DNA from: Marinovum sp048263515
Lineage (GTDB): Bacteria > Pseudomonadota > Alphaproteobacteria > Rhodobacterales > Rhodobacteraceae
Direction: 5' to 3'
NCBI RefSeq assembly: GCF_048263515.1
Contig: NZ_JBLXEC010000003.1
Span: forward strand, 62,001-126,000
DNA: 64,000 bases
Shown piece by piece: positions 23,269-31,331 of this stretch. Made by a program: the position numbers and the translations under genes. Below the pieces are notes generated by a model. It was not told the DNA's origin, did no database searches, and worked only from the letters and a program-made list of their open reading frames with translations. Within the stretch, counting starts at the first letter, position 1, and the number at the start of each line of letters is the position of its first letter.

Positions 23269-26200
23269 CCCACCGCGACGAGGCCACGAAGCGCCAGATC
23301 GAGGCGGCGCATCCCGACCGCTCCACCTGGCTGGCCGCCAATGCCGGCTCGGGCAAGACCCGGGTGCTGACCGACCGGGTCGCGCGGCTGCTGCTGCAGG
23401 ACGTGCTGCCCGAGCACATCCTCTGCCTGACCTACACCAAGGCCGCCGCCAGCGAGATGCAGAACCGGCTTTTCCAGCGGTTGGGCGAATGGGCGATGAA
23501 GAACGACGCCGCCCTGCATGACGCGCTGAAGGAGTTGGGGATCGACGGGCATATTTCGGAGGAAGCGTTGCGCCGCGCCCGTACACTTTTTGCCCGCGCC
23601 ATCGAGGCGCCCGGCGGGCTCAAGATCCAGACCATCCACTCGTTCTGCGCTGCCATCCTGCGACGTTTCCCGCTCGAGGCCGGGGTGTCGCCGCAGTTCA
23701 AGGAGATGGAGGACCGCGCCGCCGCGCTGCTGCGCGCCGAGATCGTCGACGAGATTGCGGATGGCGCCTGTGCCGGGAAGGTCGAGGCGATGGCCGCACA
23801 TCTGACCGACATGGATTTCGCCGATATCACCGCCGAGGTGACGCGGCACCGTCAGGCCCTAGCGCGGGCCCTGCCCCGCGCCGAATTGCTCGAACTTTTC
23901 GGCCTGCCCGCCGAGGCCAGCGAAGACTGGCTGCTTGGCCGGGTCTTCCTCGGCGACGAGATCGAGCTCCTGGCCCAGGTGGCCGAAGTGCTCGCCGGCA
24001 GCGGCGCCAATGACCAGAAGGCCGCGGCAAAGCTGCGCACGATCACCGCGCCCGACCTGCATGCGCTGACGGTGCTGGAGGGCGTGCTGCTCAATGGTCC
24101 CTCGGCCAAGGCCGGGCCCTATTCCGCCAAGATCGGCAGCTTCCCCACCAAGGGCCCGCGCGAAGGCGCGCTGGCCGGGGTCATGGACCGGCTGGAAGAC
24201 CTGATGCGCCGGGTCGAGGAGGCGCGCGATGCCCGCTGCGCCCTTGGCTCGGTGGCGAAAACCGAGGCGCTCCAAGGCTTTGCGGCGGAATTCCTGCCGC
24301 GCTACGAAGCCGCAAAACTGGCCCGCGGCTGGCTCGATTTCGACGACCTGATCCACAAGACCCTCGCGCTTCTGACCGACCGCAAGGTGGCGCAATGGGT
24401 GCTTTACCGGCTGGACGGCGGCATTGATCACATCCTCGTCGACGAGGCTCAGGACACCAGCCCGGTGCAATGGCGGGTGATCGAGGAGCTGGCGCGCGAA
24501 TTCACCAGCGGCGAAGGCGCGCGGCAGGACGTGGCGCGCACGATCTTTGTCGTCGGCGACAAGAAACAGTCGATTTATTCCTTTCAGGGCGCCGATCCGG
24601 CCGAGTTCGACCGGATGAAGGCCGAATTCGCCGAGCGCCTGCGCGCCGCCGACCAGCCGTTGCAGGACACCACGCTGCAGTTCTCCTTCCGCTCAGCCGA
24701 GGCGATCCTGCGGCTGGTGGACACGCTGTTCGAGGCGCGTGCGCGGTCGGGCTTTTCGCGCGAGGAAACCCACCGGGCCTTCAAGTCCGACATGGGCGGC
24801 CGCGTCGATCTCTGGCCCGCCATCGAGAAATCGAGCGATGCCGAAAAGGGCGAATGGGACGATCCCGTCGACCTGCCCGCCGATACCCATCACAACGTGC
24901 TGCTGGCGCGGCGGATCGCGCGTGAAATCAAGAAGATGCTGGCCGCCAACACGCCGATCCCCTGGAAGAAGGAGCCGCATGGCTGGGCCGGGCGCACCGT
25001 CACGCCGGGCGATTTCCTGATCCTGGTGCAGCGCCGCTCCGACCTCTTCGCCGAGATCATCCGCGCCTGCAAGGAAGAGGGGCTGCCGATTGCCGGTGCC
25101 GACCGGCTCAAGGTGGGGGCCGAACTGGCGGTGCGCGATCTCGCGGCGCTTCTGTCCTGGCTGGCGCTGCCCGAGGATGACCTGAGCCTTGCCACGGTGC
25201 TGAAATCGCCGCTGGGCGGCTGGGACGAAGGCATGCTCTTCAGCCTCGCCCATGGCCGCGAACAGAAGTACCTCTGGCGCGAGCTGGCGGCGCGGCAGGC
25301 CGAGTTCCCCGAGCTCTGGGCGATGCTGACCGACCTGCAGAACGCCGCCGATTTCATGCGCCCCTACGACCTGATCGAGCGCATCCTGACCCGGCACGAC
25401 GGCCGCAAGAAACTGCTGTCGCGGCTGGGCACCGAGGCCGAGGATGGCATCAACGCGCTGCTGTCTCAGGCGCTGTCCTACGAAAAGACCGAGATCCCCA
25501 GCCTCACCGGCTTCCTGATCTGGATGGAGACCGACGATCTCGAGATCAAGCGGCAGATGGATGCCGCCGGCGACCGCATCCGGGTGATGACGGTGCATGG
25601 CTCCAAGGGGCTCGAGGCGCCGATCGTGATCCTACCCGACACCGCCAAACGCAAGCTGCAGATCCGCGACGCGGTGATCCCGATGGGTGAGACCGCCGTG
25701 TGGAAAAGCGCCGCCACCGAATGCCCCAACGCGCTGTCCTCCGCGCTGGAGGCCGCCAAGGAGCGGCAGTTGCAGGAGCGCGACCGGCTGCTCTACGTCG
25801 CCATGACCCGGGCCGAGACCTGGCTGATCGTCGCCGCCGCCGGCGATCTCGGCAAGGAGGGTGACACCTGGTACGACGCGGTCGAAGCGGCGATGAAATC
25901 CGCCAATGCCACGCCGCATGACTTCGGTTTTGGCGAAGGGCTGCGCTATCAGAGCGGCGACTGGCCAAGGGTGGCCGCGGTGCCGCCGGCGCCAGAGGAC
26001 CTCTCGACTGTCACCCTGCCGGACTGGGCCCTGCGCCCTGCGGCGGCACCCGTACCGCTGATCGAGACCCGCTCGCCCTCGGGCTTGGGCGGCGCCCATG
26101 CGCTGCCCGGTGACATGGGCCAGGACGAGGAGGCCGCCAAGCGCCACGGCACGCTGGTGCACCTGGCGCTGGAACGGCTGGCCGATCTGCCGGACGCCGC

Positions 26201-26612
26201 CCGCGCCCGCCGTCCCGCCGATCCGCTGCGCGCCTTGGCCCATGACGAGGCCTGCGCGGTGCTGGCCCATCCGGACCTGGCCGCACTTTTCGCGCCCGGC
26301 ACCCTGGCCGAGGTGGCCGTCAGCGCCGAGGTCGCGCCGCTGGGCCGGGTACACGGGGTGATCGACAGGCTGGTCGTCTCCGACACCCGGGTTCTTGCGG
26401 TGGATTTCAAGACCAACGCCACCCGTCCCGACCGCCCCGAGGCCACGCCCGAGGCGCTCTTGCGGCAGATGGGGGCCTATGCCGAGATGCTTAAGCATCT
26501 CTACCCAAAGCATGAAATCGAGACCGCCATCCTCTGGACGAAGACCCCCGCGCTGATGAGGCTGCCACACGATCTTGTGACGGCTGCGCTGGCGCGTACT
26601 ACATCACCTTGA
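23265..26612 (+). CDS. addA: AddA, ATP-dependent helicase/nuclease subunit of AddAB
   Basis: 1115 aa UvrD-type helicase: Walker A AANAGSGKTRVLTDRVARLL, motif Ic IQTIHSFCAAILRRFP, DEAQ box HILVDEAQDTSPVQW, motif III VVGDKKQSIYSFQGADP, motif V VMTVHGSKGLEAPIV, and motif VI LYVAMTRAETWL. The C-terminal nuclease domain has RHGTLVHLALERL and VLAVDFKTN (catalytic Asp and Lys). Partner of AddB just upstream. Length and motif order are complete, so the complex should be active. Confidence 0.97.
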   Translation: MTHRDEATKRQIEAAHPDRSTWLAANAGSGKTRVLTDRVARLLLQDVLPEHILCLTYTKAAASEMQNRLFQRLGEWAMKNDAALHDALKELGIDGHISEEALRRARTLFARAIEAPGGLKIQTIHSFCAAILRRFPLEAGVSPQFKEMEDRAAALLRAEIVDEIADGACAGKVEAMAAHLTDMDFADITAEVTRHRQALARALPRAELLELFGLPAEASEDWLLGRVFLGDEIELLAQVAEVLAGSGANDQKAAAKLRTITAPDLHALTVLEGVLLNGPSAKAGPYSAKIGSFPTKGPREGALAGVMDRLEDLMRRVEEARDARCALGSVAKTEALQGFAAEFLPRYEAAKLARGWLDFDDLIHKTLALLTDRKVAQWVLYRLDGGIDHILVDEAQDTSPVQWRVIEELAREFTSGEGARQDVARTIFVVGDKKQSIYSFQGADPAEFDRMKAEFAERLRAADQPLQDTTLQFSFRSAEAILRLVDTLFEARARSGFSREETHRAFKSDMGGRVDLWPAIEKSSDAEKGEWDDPVDLPADTHHNVLLARRIAREIKKMLAANTPIPWKKEPHGWAGRTVTPGDFLILVQRRSDLFAEIIRACKEEGLPIAGADRLKVGAELAVRDLAALLSWLALPEDDLSLATVLKSPLGGWDEGMLFSLAHGREQKYLWRELAARQAEFPELWAMLTDLQNAADFMRPYDLIERILTRHDGRKKLLSRLGTEAEDGINALLSQALSYEKTEIPSLTGFLIWMETDDLEIKRQMDAAGDRIRVMTVHGSKGLEAPIVILPDTAKRKLQIRDAVIPMGETAVWKSAATECPNALSSALEAAKERQLQERDRLLYVAMTRAETWLIVAAAGDLGKEGDTWYDAVEAAMKSANATPHDFGFGEGLRYQSGDWPRVAAVPPAPEDLSTVTLPDWALRPAAAPVPLIETRSPSGLGGAHALPGDMGQDEEAAKRHGTLVHLALERLADLPDAARARRPADPLRALAHDEACAVLAHPDLAALFAPGTLAEVAVSAEVAPLGRVHGVIDRLVVSDTRVLAVDFKTNATRPDRPEATPEALLRQMGAYAEMLKHLYPKHEIETAILWTKTPALMRLPHDLVTAALARTTSP

Positions 26613-26680
26613 CGCCACCGGGGGGGGTACTTACTTTCCCCCTCCAAGCGACCCCATTTCGACTCATCAGGAGAAAGCCC

Positions 26681-27004
26681 ATGGCCACCGTTGCCGTCAC
26701 CGACGAGACATTTGACGCGGAAGTCCGCAATTCCGACATCCCCGTCGTGGTGGATTTCTGGGCCGAATGGTGCGGCCCCTGCAAGCAGATCGGCCCGGCG
26801 CTCGAAGAGCTCTCGGCGCAGTACGACGGCAAGGTGAAGATCGCCAAGGTCGACGTCGACAGCAACCCGAACACCGCCGCCCAGCTGGGCATCCGCGGCA
26901 TTCCGGCGCTGTTCATCTTCAAGGGCGGCGAGCCGGTGTCGAACAAGACCGGCGCCGCGCCCAAGGCCGCGCTGCAGGGCTGGATCGAAGAGAACATCGG
27001 CTGA
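26681..27004 (+). CDS. trxA: Thioredoxin 1
   Basis: 107 aa from ATG 26681 with AGGAGA at good distance. Canonical WAEWCGPCKQIGPAL active site, cis-Pro in IRGIPALFIFKGG, and no signal peptide, so cytoplasmic. Reduces ribonucleotide reductase, PAPS reductase and many disulfides. 68 bp after addA; followed at once by a terminator and then a structured repeat. Confidence 0.97.
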   Translation: MATVAVTDETFDAEVRNSDIPVVVDFWAEWCGPCKQIGPALEELSAQYDGKVKIAKVDVDSNPNTAAQLGIRGIPALFIFKGGEPVSNKTGAAPKAALQGWIEENIG

Positions 27005-27027
27005 GCCTGTCTCGGTTCGGCATCGTG

Positions 27028-27053
27028 AAAGGGTCGCCTCCGGCGGCCCTTTT
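27028..27053 (+). terminator. Intrinsic terminator after trxA
   Basis: Stem AAAGGG(T)CGCC / GGCG(G)CCCTTTT with loop TCC, 24 bp after the trxA stop, ending in a T-rich tract. Confidence 0.8.
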
Positions 27054-27062
27054 GCTTTGTGA

Positions 27063-27234
27063 GCCGCGCATCGTCAGGCCGCGGTGCGGCGAACCTCGGG
27101 TGGTTCGGGAGTGGTTTATCCCAGCCAAGTCCGAAATTGATCCGAGCGACGTGCTTGGGGCAGACAAATCGCCGTGCCGTTGAGGCGGCCCGGCGATGCG
27201 CGGCGGCCTTTGGCCGCTGTTAACGCGCTGTGGA
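27063..27234 (+). repeat. Structured intergenic repeat, family R, copy 1
   Basis: Part of the 326-bp gene-free gap between trxA and hslV. 5' arm at 27063-27092 begins GCCGCGCATCG; 3' arm at 27169-27204 ends CGATGCGCGGC. The arms pair as 11 bp, then 6 bp (GGCCGC/GCGGCC), then 10 bp (GGTGCGGCGA/TCGCCGTGCC with two G-T wobbles). The enclosed core (27093-27168) contains TTTATCCCAGCCAAGTCCG and GAGCGACGTGCTT. A second hairpin GCGGCC-TTT-GGCCGC follows at 27203-27217, then TGTTAACGCGCT. Homologous copies are at 29404, 49440 and 57046. No protein is encoded. Confidence 0.85.
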
Positions 27235-27277
27235 AGTGGCTCCGGCCGGGGCGCGGAACGCTGCGTCAGCCCCGCCC

Positions 27278-27306
27278 CTTGCATGGCGTCGATCCGGGTT
27301 CCATAT
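27278..27306 (+). promoter_or_regulatory. Candidate heat-shock (RpoH) promoter of hslVU
   Basis: CTTG at 27278-27281 and TTCCATAT at 27299-27306, spaced 17 bp, 24 bp before the hslV start. It resembles the sigma32 pattern CTTG-N16/17-CCCCAT, and hslVU is a classical sigma32 target. Only partial match in the -10. Confidence 0.4.
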
Positions 27307-27330
27307 AGGCCGAAACCGAAAGGAAGTCCC

Positions 27331-27885
27331 ATGAGTGAAGAATTCCCCGGCTGGCACGGCACCACGATCATCGGCGTCAAGAAGGGCGGCAAGGTGGTGA
27401 TCGCCGGCGACGGGCAGGTCAGCCTCGGCCAGACCGTGATCAAGGGCACCGCCCGCAAGGTGCGCCGCATCAGCCCCGGCGGCTCGGACGTGGTCTGCGG
27501 CTTTGCTGGCTCGACCGCCGATGCCTTCACCCTGCTGGAACGGCTCGAAGCCAAGCTCGAAGGCACCCCCGGCCAATTGGCGCGCGGCTGTGTCGAACTG
27601 GCCAAGGACTGGCGCACCGACAAGTACCTGCAGAAGCTTGAGGCGATGCTGATCGTCTCGGACGGCGAACAGATGTTCGTGATCACCGGCGCCGGAGACG
27701 TTCTGGAACCGGAACATGACGTCACCGCCATCGGGTCGGGCGGCAACTACGCCTTGGCCGCGGCGCGCGGCATGATGGACACCGACCTGTCCGCCGAAGA
27801 GGTCGCCCGCAAGGCCATGGCCATCGCCGCCGACATCTGCGTCTACACCAACGGCAATCTGACGGTCGAGACCATCGGCGGCTGA
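27331..27885 (+). CDS. hslV: HslV, peptidase subunit of the HslVU protease
   Basis: 184 aa from ATG 27331 (AGGAAG ribosome site). The short N-terminal extension ending in HG precedes the catalytic Thr in GTTIIGVKKGGKVVIAGDGQ, the propeptide style of alphaproteobacterial HslV. GQTVIKGTARKVRRI, VCGFAGSTADAFTLLERLE and SGGNYALAAARGM are proteasome-fold signatures. Forms a double hexamer capped by HslU and degrades unfolded and regulatory proteins. 72 bp upstream of hslU. Confidence 0.97.
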   Translation: MSEEFPGWHGTTIIGVKKGGKVVIAGDGQVSLGQTVIKGTARKVRRISPGGSDVVCGFAGSTADAFTLLERLEAKLEGTPGQLARGCVELAKDWRTDKYLQKLEAMLIVSDGEQMFVITGAGDVLEPEHDVTAIGSGGNYALAAARGMMDTDLSAEEVARKAMAIAADICVYTNGNLTVETIGG

Positions 27886-27957
27886 TCCGCGCCTCTTACA
27901 AGCCTTCAAAATCCCCTCCGCCGGACATACCTCAGGGCGAAGCACAAAGGGACCATC

Positions 27958-29265
27958 ATGACAGACCTCACCCCCCGCGAAATCGTCTCCGAGCTCGACC
28001 GTTTCATCATTGGCCAGGCCGAGGCCAAGCGCGCCGTGGCCGTGGCGCTGCGCAACCGGTGGCGGCGCAAGCAGCTGTCGGACGACCTGCGCGACGAAGT
28101 CTATCCGAAGAACATCCTGATGATCGGCCCCACCGGCGTCGGCAAGACCGAGATCTCGCGCCGCCTCGCCAAGCTGGCAAAGGCGCCCTTCATCAAGGTC
28201 GAAGCCACCAAGTTCACCGAGGTGGGCTATGTCGGCCGCGACGTCGAGCAGATCATCCGTGATCTCGTCGACGCCGCCATCATCCAGACCCGCGACTACA
28301 TGCGCGACGAGGTCAAGGCCAAGGCGCATCACGCCGCCGAGGAACGGGTGATCACCGCCATCGCCGGTGAAGACGCCCGCGAAGGCACCCGCGAGATGTT
28401 CCGCAAGAAGCTCAAGGACGGGCTGCTCGACGACACGATGATCGAGCTGGAACTGGCGGATACCTCGAACCCGATGGGCATGATGGACATCCCCGGCCAG
28501 CCCGGCAGCCAGATGGGGATGATGAACCTCGGCGACATCTTCGGCAAGGCCTTCGGCCAGCGCACCACCCGCAAGCGGATGACCGTGCGCGAGAGCTATG
28601 ACGTGCTGATCGGCGAAGAGGCCGACAAGCTGCTGGATGACGAGACAGTCAACAAGGCGGCGATGGAGGCGGTCGAGCAGAACGGCATCGTCTTCCTCGA
28701 CGAGATCGACAAGGTCTGCGCCCGCAAAGAAGCGCGCGGCGGCGATGTTTCCCGCGAAGGCGTTCAGCGCGACCTGCTGCCGCTGATCGAGGGCACCACG
28801 GTTTCGACCAAGCATGGCGCGGTCAAGACCGACCATATCCTCTTTATCGCCTCGGGCGCCTTCCACATCGCCAAGCCGTCGGACCTGCTGCCCGAACTGC
28901 AGGGCCGGCTGCCGATCCGGGTGAACCTGCGGGCGCTGACCGAGGGCGATTTCGTCCGCATCCTGACCGAGACCGACAATGCACTGACCCGCCAGTACAC
29001 CGCGCTGATGGGCACCGAGGAGGTCGAGGTCACCTTTACCGAGGACGGCATCGCCCAGCTCGCCAGGATCGCCGCCGAGGTCAACGAGAGCGTCGAGAAC
29101 ATCGGCGCGCGGCGGCTTTACACGGTTATGGAACGGGTCTTCGAAGAGCTGAGCTTTCACGCGCCGGACCGCGGTGGGCAGAAGGTCACGGTGGATGCCG
29201 ATTTCGTCGAGAAGAACCTGGGCGAGCTGACCCGCTCGACGGATGTGAGCCGCTACGTGCTGTGA
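27958..29265 (+). CDS. hslU: HslU, ATPase subunit of the HslVU protease
   Basis: 435 aa. Begins MTDLTPREIVSELDRFIIGQ; Walker A IGPTGVGKTEISRRLAKL; GYVGRDVEQIIRDL pore region; Walker B GIVFLDEIDKVCAR; sensor region LPELQGRLPIRVNL and C-terminal FVEKNLGELTRSTDVSRYVL, whose last residues insert into HslV (family knowledge). AAA+ unfoldase feeding HslV. Its TGA stop (29263-29265) lies inside the first base pairs of a repeat that is duplicated 102 bp downstream. Confidence 0.98.
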   Translation: MTDLTPREIVSELDRFIIGQAEAKRAVAVALRNRWRRKQLSDDLRDEVYPKNILMIGPTGVGKTEISRRLAKLAKAPFIKVEATKFTEVGYVGRDVEQIIRDLVDAAIIQTRDYMRDEVKAKAHHAAEERVITAIAGEDAREGTREMFRKKLKDGLLDDTMIELELADTSNPMGMMDIPGQPGSQMGMMNLGDIFGKAFGQRTTRKRMTVRESYDVLIGEEADKLLDDETVNKAAMEAVEQNGIVFLDEIDKVCARKEARGGDVSREGVQRDLLPLIEGTTVSTKHGAVKTDHILFIASGAFHIAKPSDLLPELQGRLPIRVNLRALTEGDFVRILTETDNALTRQYTALMGTEEVEVTFTEDGIAQLARIAAEVNESVENIGARRLYTVMERVFEELSFHAPDRGGQKVTVDADFVEKNLGELTRSTDVSRYVL

Positions 29266-29361
29266 CCCGTAGGGTGGGTTTGCAACCCACCCTTCCGCGG
29301 GCCGCGCATCGCCGGACCGCGGTGCGGCAATGCGCGGCGGCCTCTGGCTGCTGCTAACGCA
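29260..29361 (+). repeat. Composite repeat unit 1: GTAGGGTGGGTT palindrome plus deleted family-R copy
   Basis: Begins CTGTGACCCGTAGGGTGGGTTT, overlapping the hslU stop. GGGTGGGTTTGCAACCCACCC forms a hairpin of a type widespread in proteobacterial genomes. It is followed by the family-R 5' arm (29301-29328), then directly by the distal sequence ATGCGCGGCGGCCTCTGGC and CTGCTAACGC. The core and inner arms present in other copies are missing, so this is an internally deleted derivative. First of two tandem units in the 458-bp gap after hslU. Confidence 0.75.
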
Positions 29362-29585
29362 CTGTGACCCGTAGGGTGGGTTTACAACCCACCTCTGCCG
29401 CGGGCCGCGCTTCGTCGGGCCGCGGTGCGGCGATCAACGGACCGTTCAGCCGCGCTTTATCTCAACCGAATCCGCAAAAGACCTGATCGACGTGCTTACG
29501 CCAGCCAAATCGCCGTGCCGGGGGGCGGCCCGGCGATGCGCGGCGGCTTGCAGCCGCTGTTAACGCGCTTGGGAGTTGATCCGAC
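29362..29585 (+). repeat. Composite repeat unit 2: GTAGGGTGGGTT palindrome plus full family-R copy
   Basis: Repeats CTGTGACCCGTAGGGTGGGTTT, with GTGGGTTTACAACCCAC as hairpin. The full family-R element follows: 5' arm 29404-29434, core 29435-29508 with TTTATCTCAACCGAATCCG and ATCGACGTGCTTACG, 3' arm 29509-29544, second hairpin GCGGCT-TGC-AGCCGC at 29543-29557 and TGTTAACGCGCT. Relative to copy 1 the second hairpin shows a C-G to T-A compensatory change. The rest of the gap up to 29659 holds no further feature I can recognise. Confidence 0.85.
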
Positions 29586-29659
29586 GTGGGCGATTTGAGC
29601 GGAGAGTGCAACCGCGGCGCAACGAACAAAAGCACGAGGACACACCCAACTCCCTAATC

Positions 29660-29690
29660 AAAAACCCGCCCGCTTCGCAGCGGACGGGCT
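29660..29690 (-). terminator. Terminator of the peptide ABC operon (minus strand)
   Basis: On the minus strand GCCCGTCCGCT-GCGA-AGCGGGCGGG (one mismatch) followed by TTTTT, 34 bp beyond the stop of the substrate-binding protein gene. Confidence 0.85.
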
Positions 29691-29723
29691 CCGGCCCCCG
29701 AAGGCGCCTCGATTACCGAAGGC

Positions 29724-31277
29724 TCAGACCACCGCCCAGCGCTCGGCCATCCGGGCGTTGTCCATGCCCCAGAGGTTGCCCACCGTGCCCGGCACCGACA
29801 GCTTGTTCGACACCGCCTGCACCCAGTTGGCAAACATCGGGATCACCACGCCGCCATCGTCGCGCAGGATCATCTGCATCTCGGTGTACATGTCACGCCG
29901 CTTGGCACTGTCGAGCTCGGCCCGCGCCATCACCAAAAGCTCCTGGAAGCGGGCGCTGTCCTCGCTGCCCCACTGGCTGTCGTTCCACGGCACGCCTTCC
30001 TCGTAGGCCGACGAGAACATCCAGTCCTCGGTCGCCCGGCCCGACCAGAAGCAGGCGCAGAACGGCTTTTTCAACCAGACGTTCGACCAGTAGCCATCCG
30101 CCGGTTCCTGCACGACGTTGATGTTGATGCCGGCCGGCTTGGCCGAGGATTGATAGAGCTGCGCCGCATCTACCGCGCCGGCAAAGGCCGCTGACGACGC
30201 GGACAGGTCGATGTTGAGCGTGTCCATCCCGGCTTCCTTCAGGTAGAAGGCGGCCTTGTCGGGATCATAGGGGATCGGCTCGAGATCGGCGGCATAATAC
30301 TGGTTCGCCGGGCCGATCGGGGTGTCATGCGCAACGCGGCCATGGCCCAGCAGGATCTTGTCGACCATCTCCTGACGGTTGATGCCGTGCTTGAGCGCGC
30401 GGCGCACGTTCACGTTGTCGAAAGGCGCGATGTCGGTGAGCATCGGGAAGGTGAAATGGCGGTTGCCGGTCACTTCCTGCAGGCTGACCATCGGGTTGGC
30501 GTTGAGCAGCGCCTCGGTCTTGACGTCGACCCGGTTGATTGCATCGACCTGACCGGTCAAGAGCGCATTCATCCGCGCGGTGGGATCGTTGATCGCGATG
30601 AACTCGATCTCGTCGAAGAAGCCGGCGGCATCGCCCTTGTAGTGGCTGTCCACCCGCTTGCCGACGAACCGCACGCCGGGATCGAAGCTGACCACCTGGT
30701 AGAGACCGGTGCCGATCCCCTTGGAAATCGCCTCGTCGATCTGGCCGGCGGGATAGATCATCAGGTGATAATCCGACAGCAGGTAGGGCAGGTCGGCATT
30801 GCCGGCCTCGAGCACCAGTTGAACCTGGTGTTCGCCCAGCTTCTTCATCTCGGTGATCGCCGAGACGATCGGCTTGGCGGCGGATTTCGAATCCTCGGCC
30901 ACGTGCATCTGCAGCGACTCGATCACGTCGTCGGCGCCAAAGGCCTTGCCGTTGTGGAAGGTCACGCCCTGGCGAAGGTTGAAGGTCCAGGTCTTGGCAT
31001 CGGCGCTGGCCTCCCAGCTTTCGGCCAGTTCGCCCACCAGGGTGCCGTCGGCCGCAACCTCGGTCAGCGCGTCAAAGACCGCGCCTTGCGAGGCGTTCTG
31101 CATGAAGGCGTCGGTATGGGTCCGCGCATCCCAGTTGTCGGAGGTGTTGGCGCCCGCAAGGCCGGCGCGCAGGCGTCCGCCGCGCTTCATCTCGGCCTTC
31201 AGCGGCAGGCCCGAGGCCGCCAGTACACCAGCAGCCGCACCGGTGCGCAGCAATCCGCGTCGTGTCAGTCGTGTCAT
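29724..31277 (-). CDS. Peptide/opine-type ABC transporter substrate-binding protein
   Basis: 517 aa, SBP_bac_5 family. Twin-arginine-like leader MTRLTRRGLLRTGAAAGVLAASG suggests Tat export. Mature domains: DALTEVAADGTLVGELAESWEAS, TWTFNLRQGVTFHNGKAFGADDV, and VNVRRALKHGINRQEMV are typical of DppA/OppA/NikA proteins. It delivers a peptide, opine or similar substrate to the adjacent permeases. It is the last gene in its operon, 54 bp after the ATPase gene; these genes more often come first. Ligand not predictable from sequence alone. Confidence 0.92.
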   Translation of the reverse strand: MTRLTRRGLLRTGAAAGVLAASGLPLKAEMKRGGRLRAGLAGANTSDNWDARTHTDAFMQNASQGAVFDALTEVAADGTLVGELAESWEASADAKTWTFNLRQGVTFHNGKAFGADDVIESLQMHVAEDSKSAAKPIVSAITEMKKLGEHQVQLVLEAGNADLPYLLSDYHLMIYPAGQIDEAISKGIGTGLYQVVSFDPGVRFVGKRVDSHYKGDAAGFFDEIEFIAINDPTARMNALLTGQVDAINRVDVKTEALLNANPMVSLQEVTGNRHFTFPMLTDIAPFDNVNVRRALKHGINRQEMVDKILLGHGRVAHDTPIGPANQYYAADLEPIPYDPDKAAFYLKEAGMDTLNIDLSASSAAFAGAVDAAQLYQSSAKPAGININVVQEPADGYWSNVWLKKPFCACFWSGRATEDWMFSSAYEEGVPWNDSQWGSEDSARFQELLVMARAELDSAKRRDMYTEMQMILRDDGGVVIPMFANWVQAVSNKLSVPGTVGNLWGMDNARMAERWAVV

Positions 31278-31331
31278 GTTGTTCTCCCTGTCTTTTTTAT
31301 TTGAAATCCCGCCCCTCGTGCGTGATTCGCC

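Noticed and set aside
27063..29585. Family-R copies as insertion-sequence remnants with target-site duplications
   Set aside because: I looked for matching short direct repeats just outside the arms of copies 1-3 and saw none convincing; hence described as structured repeats, not as an IS.
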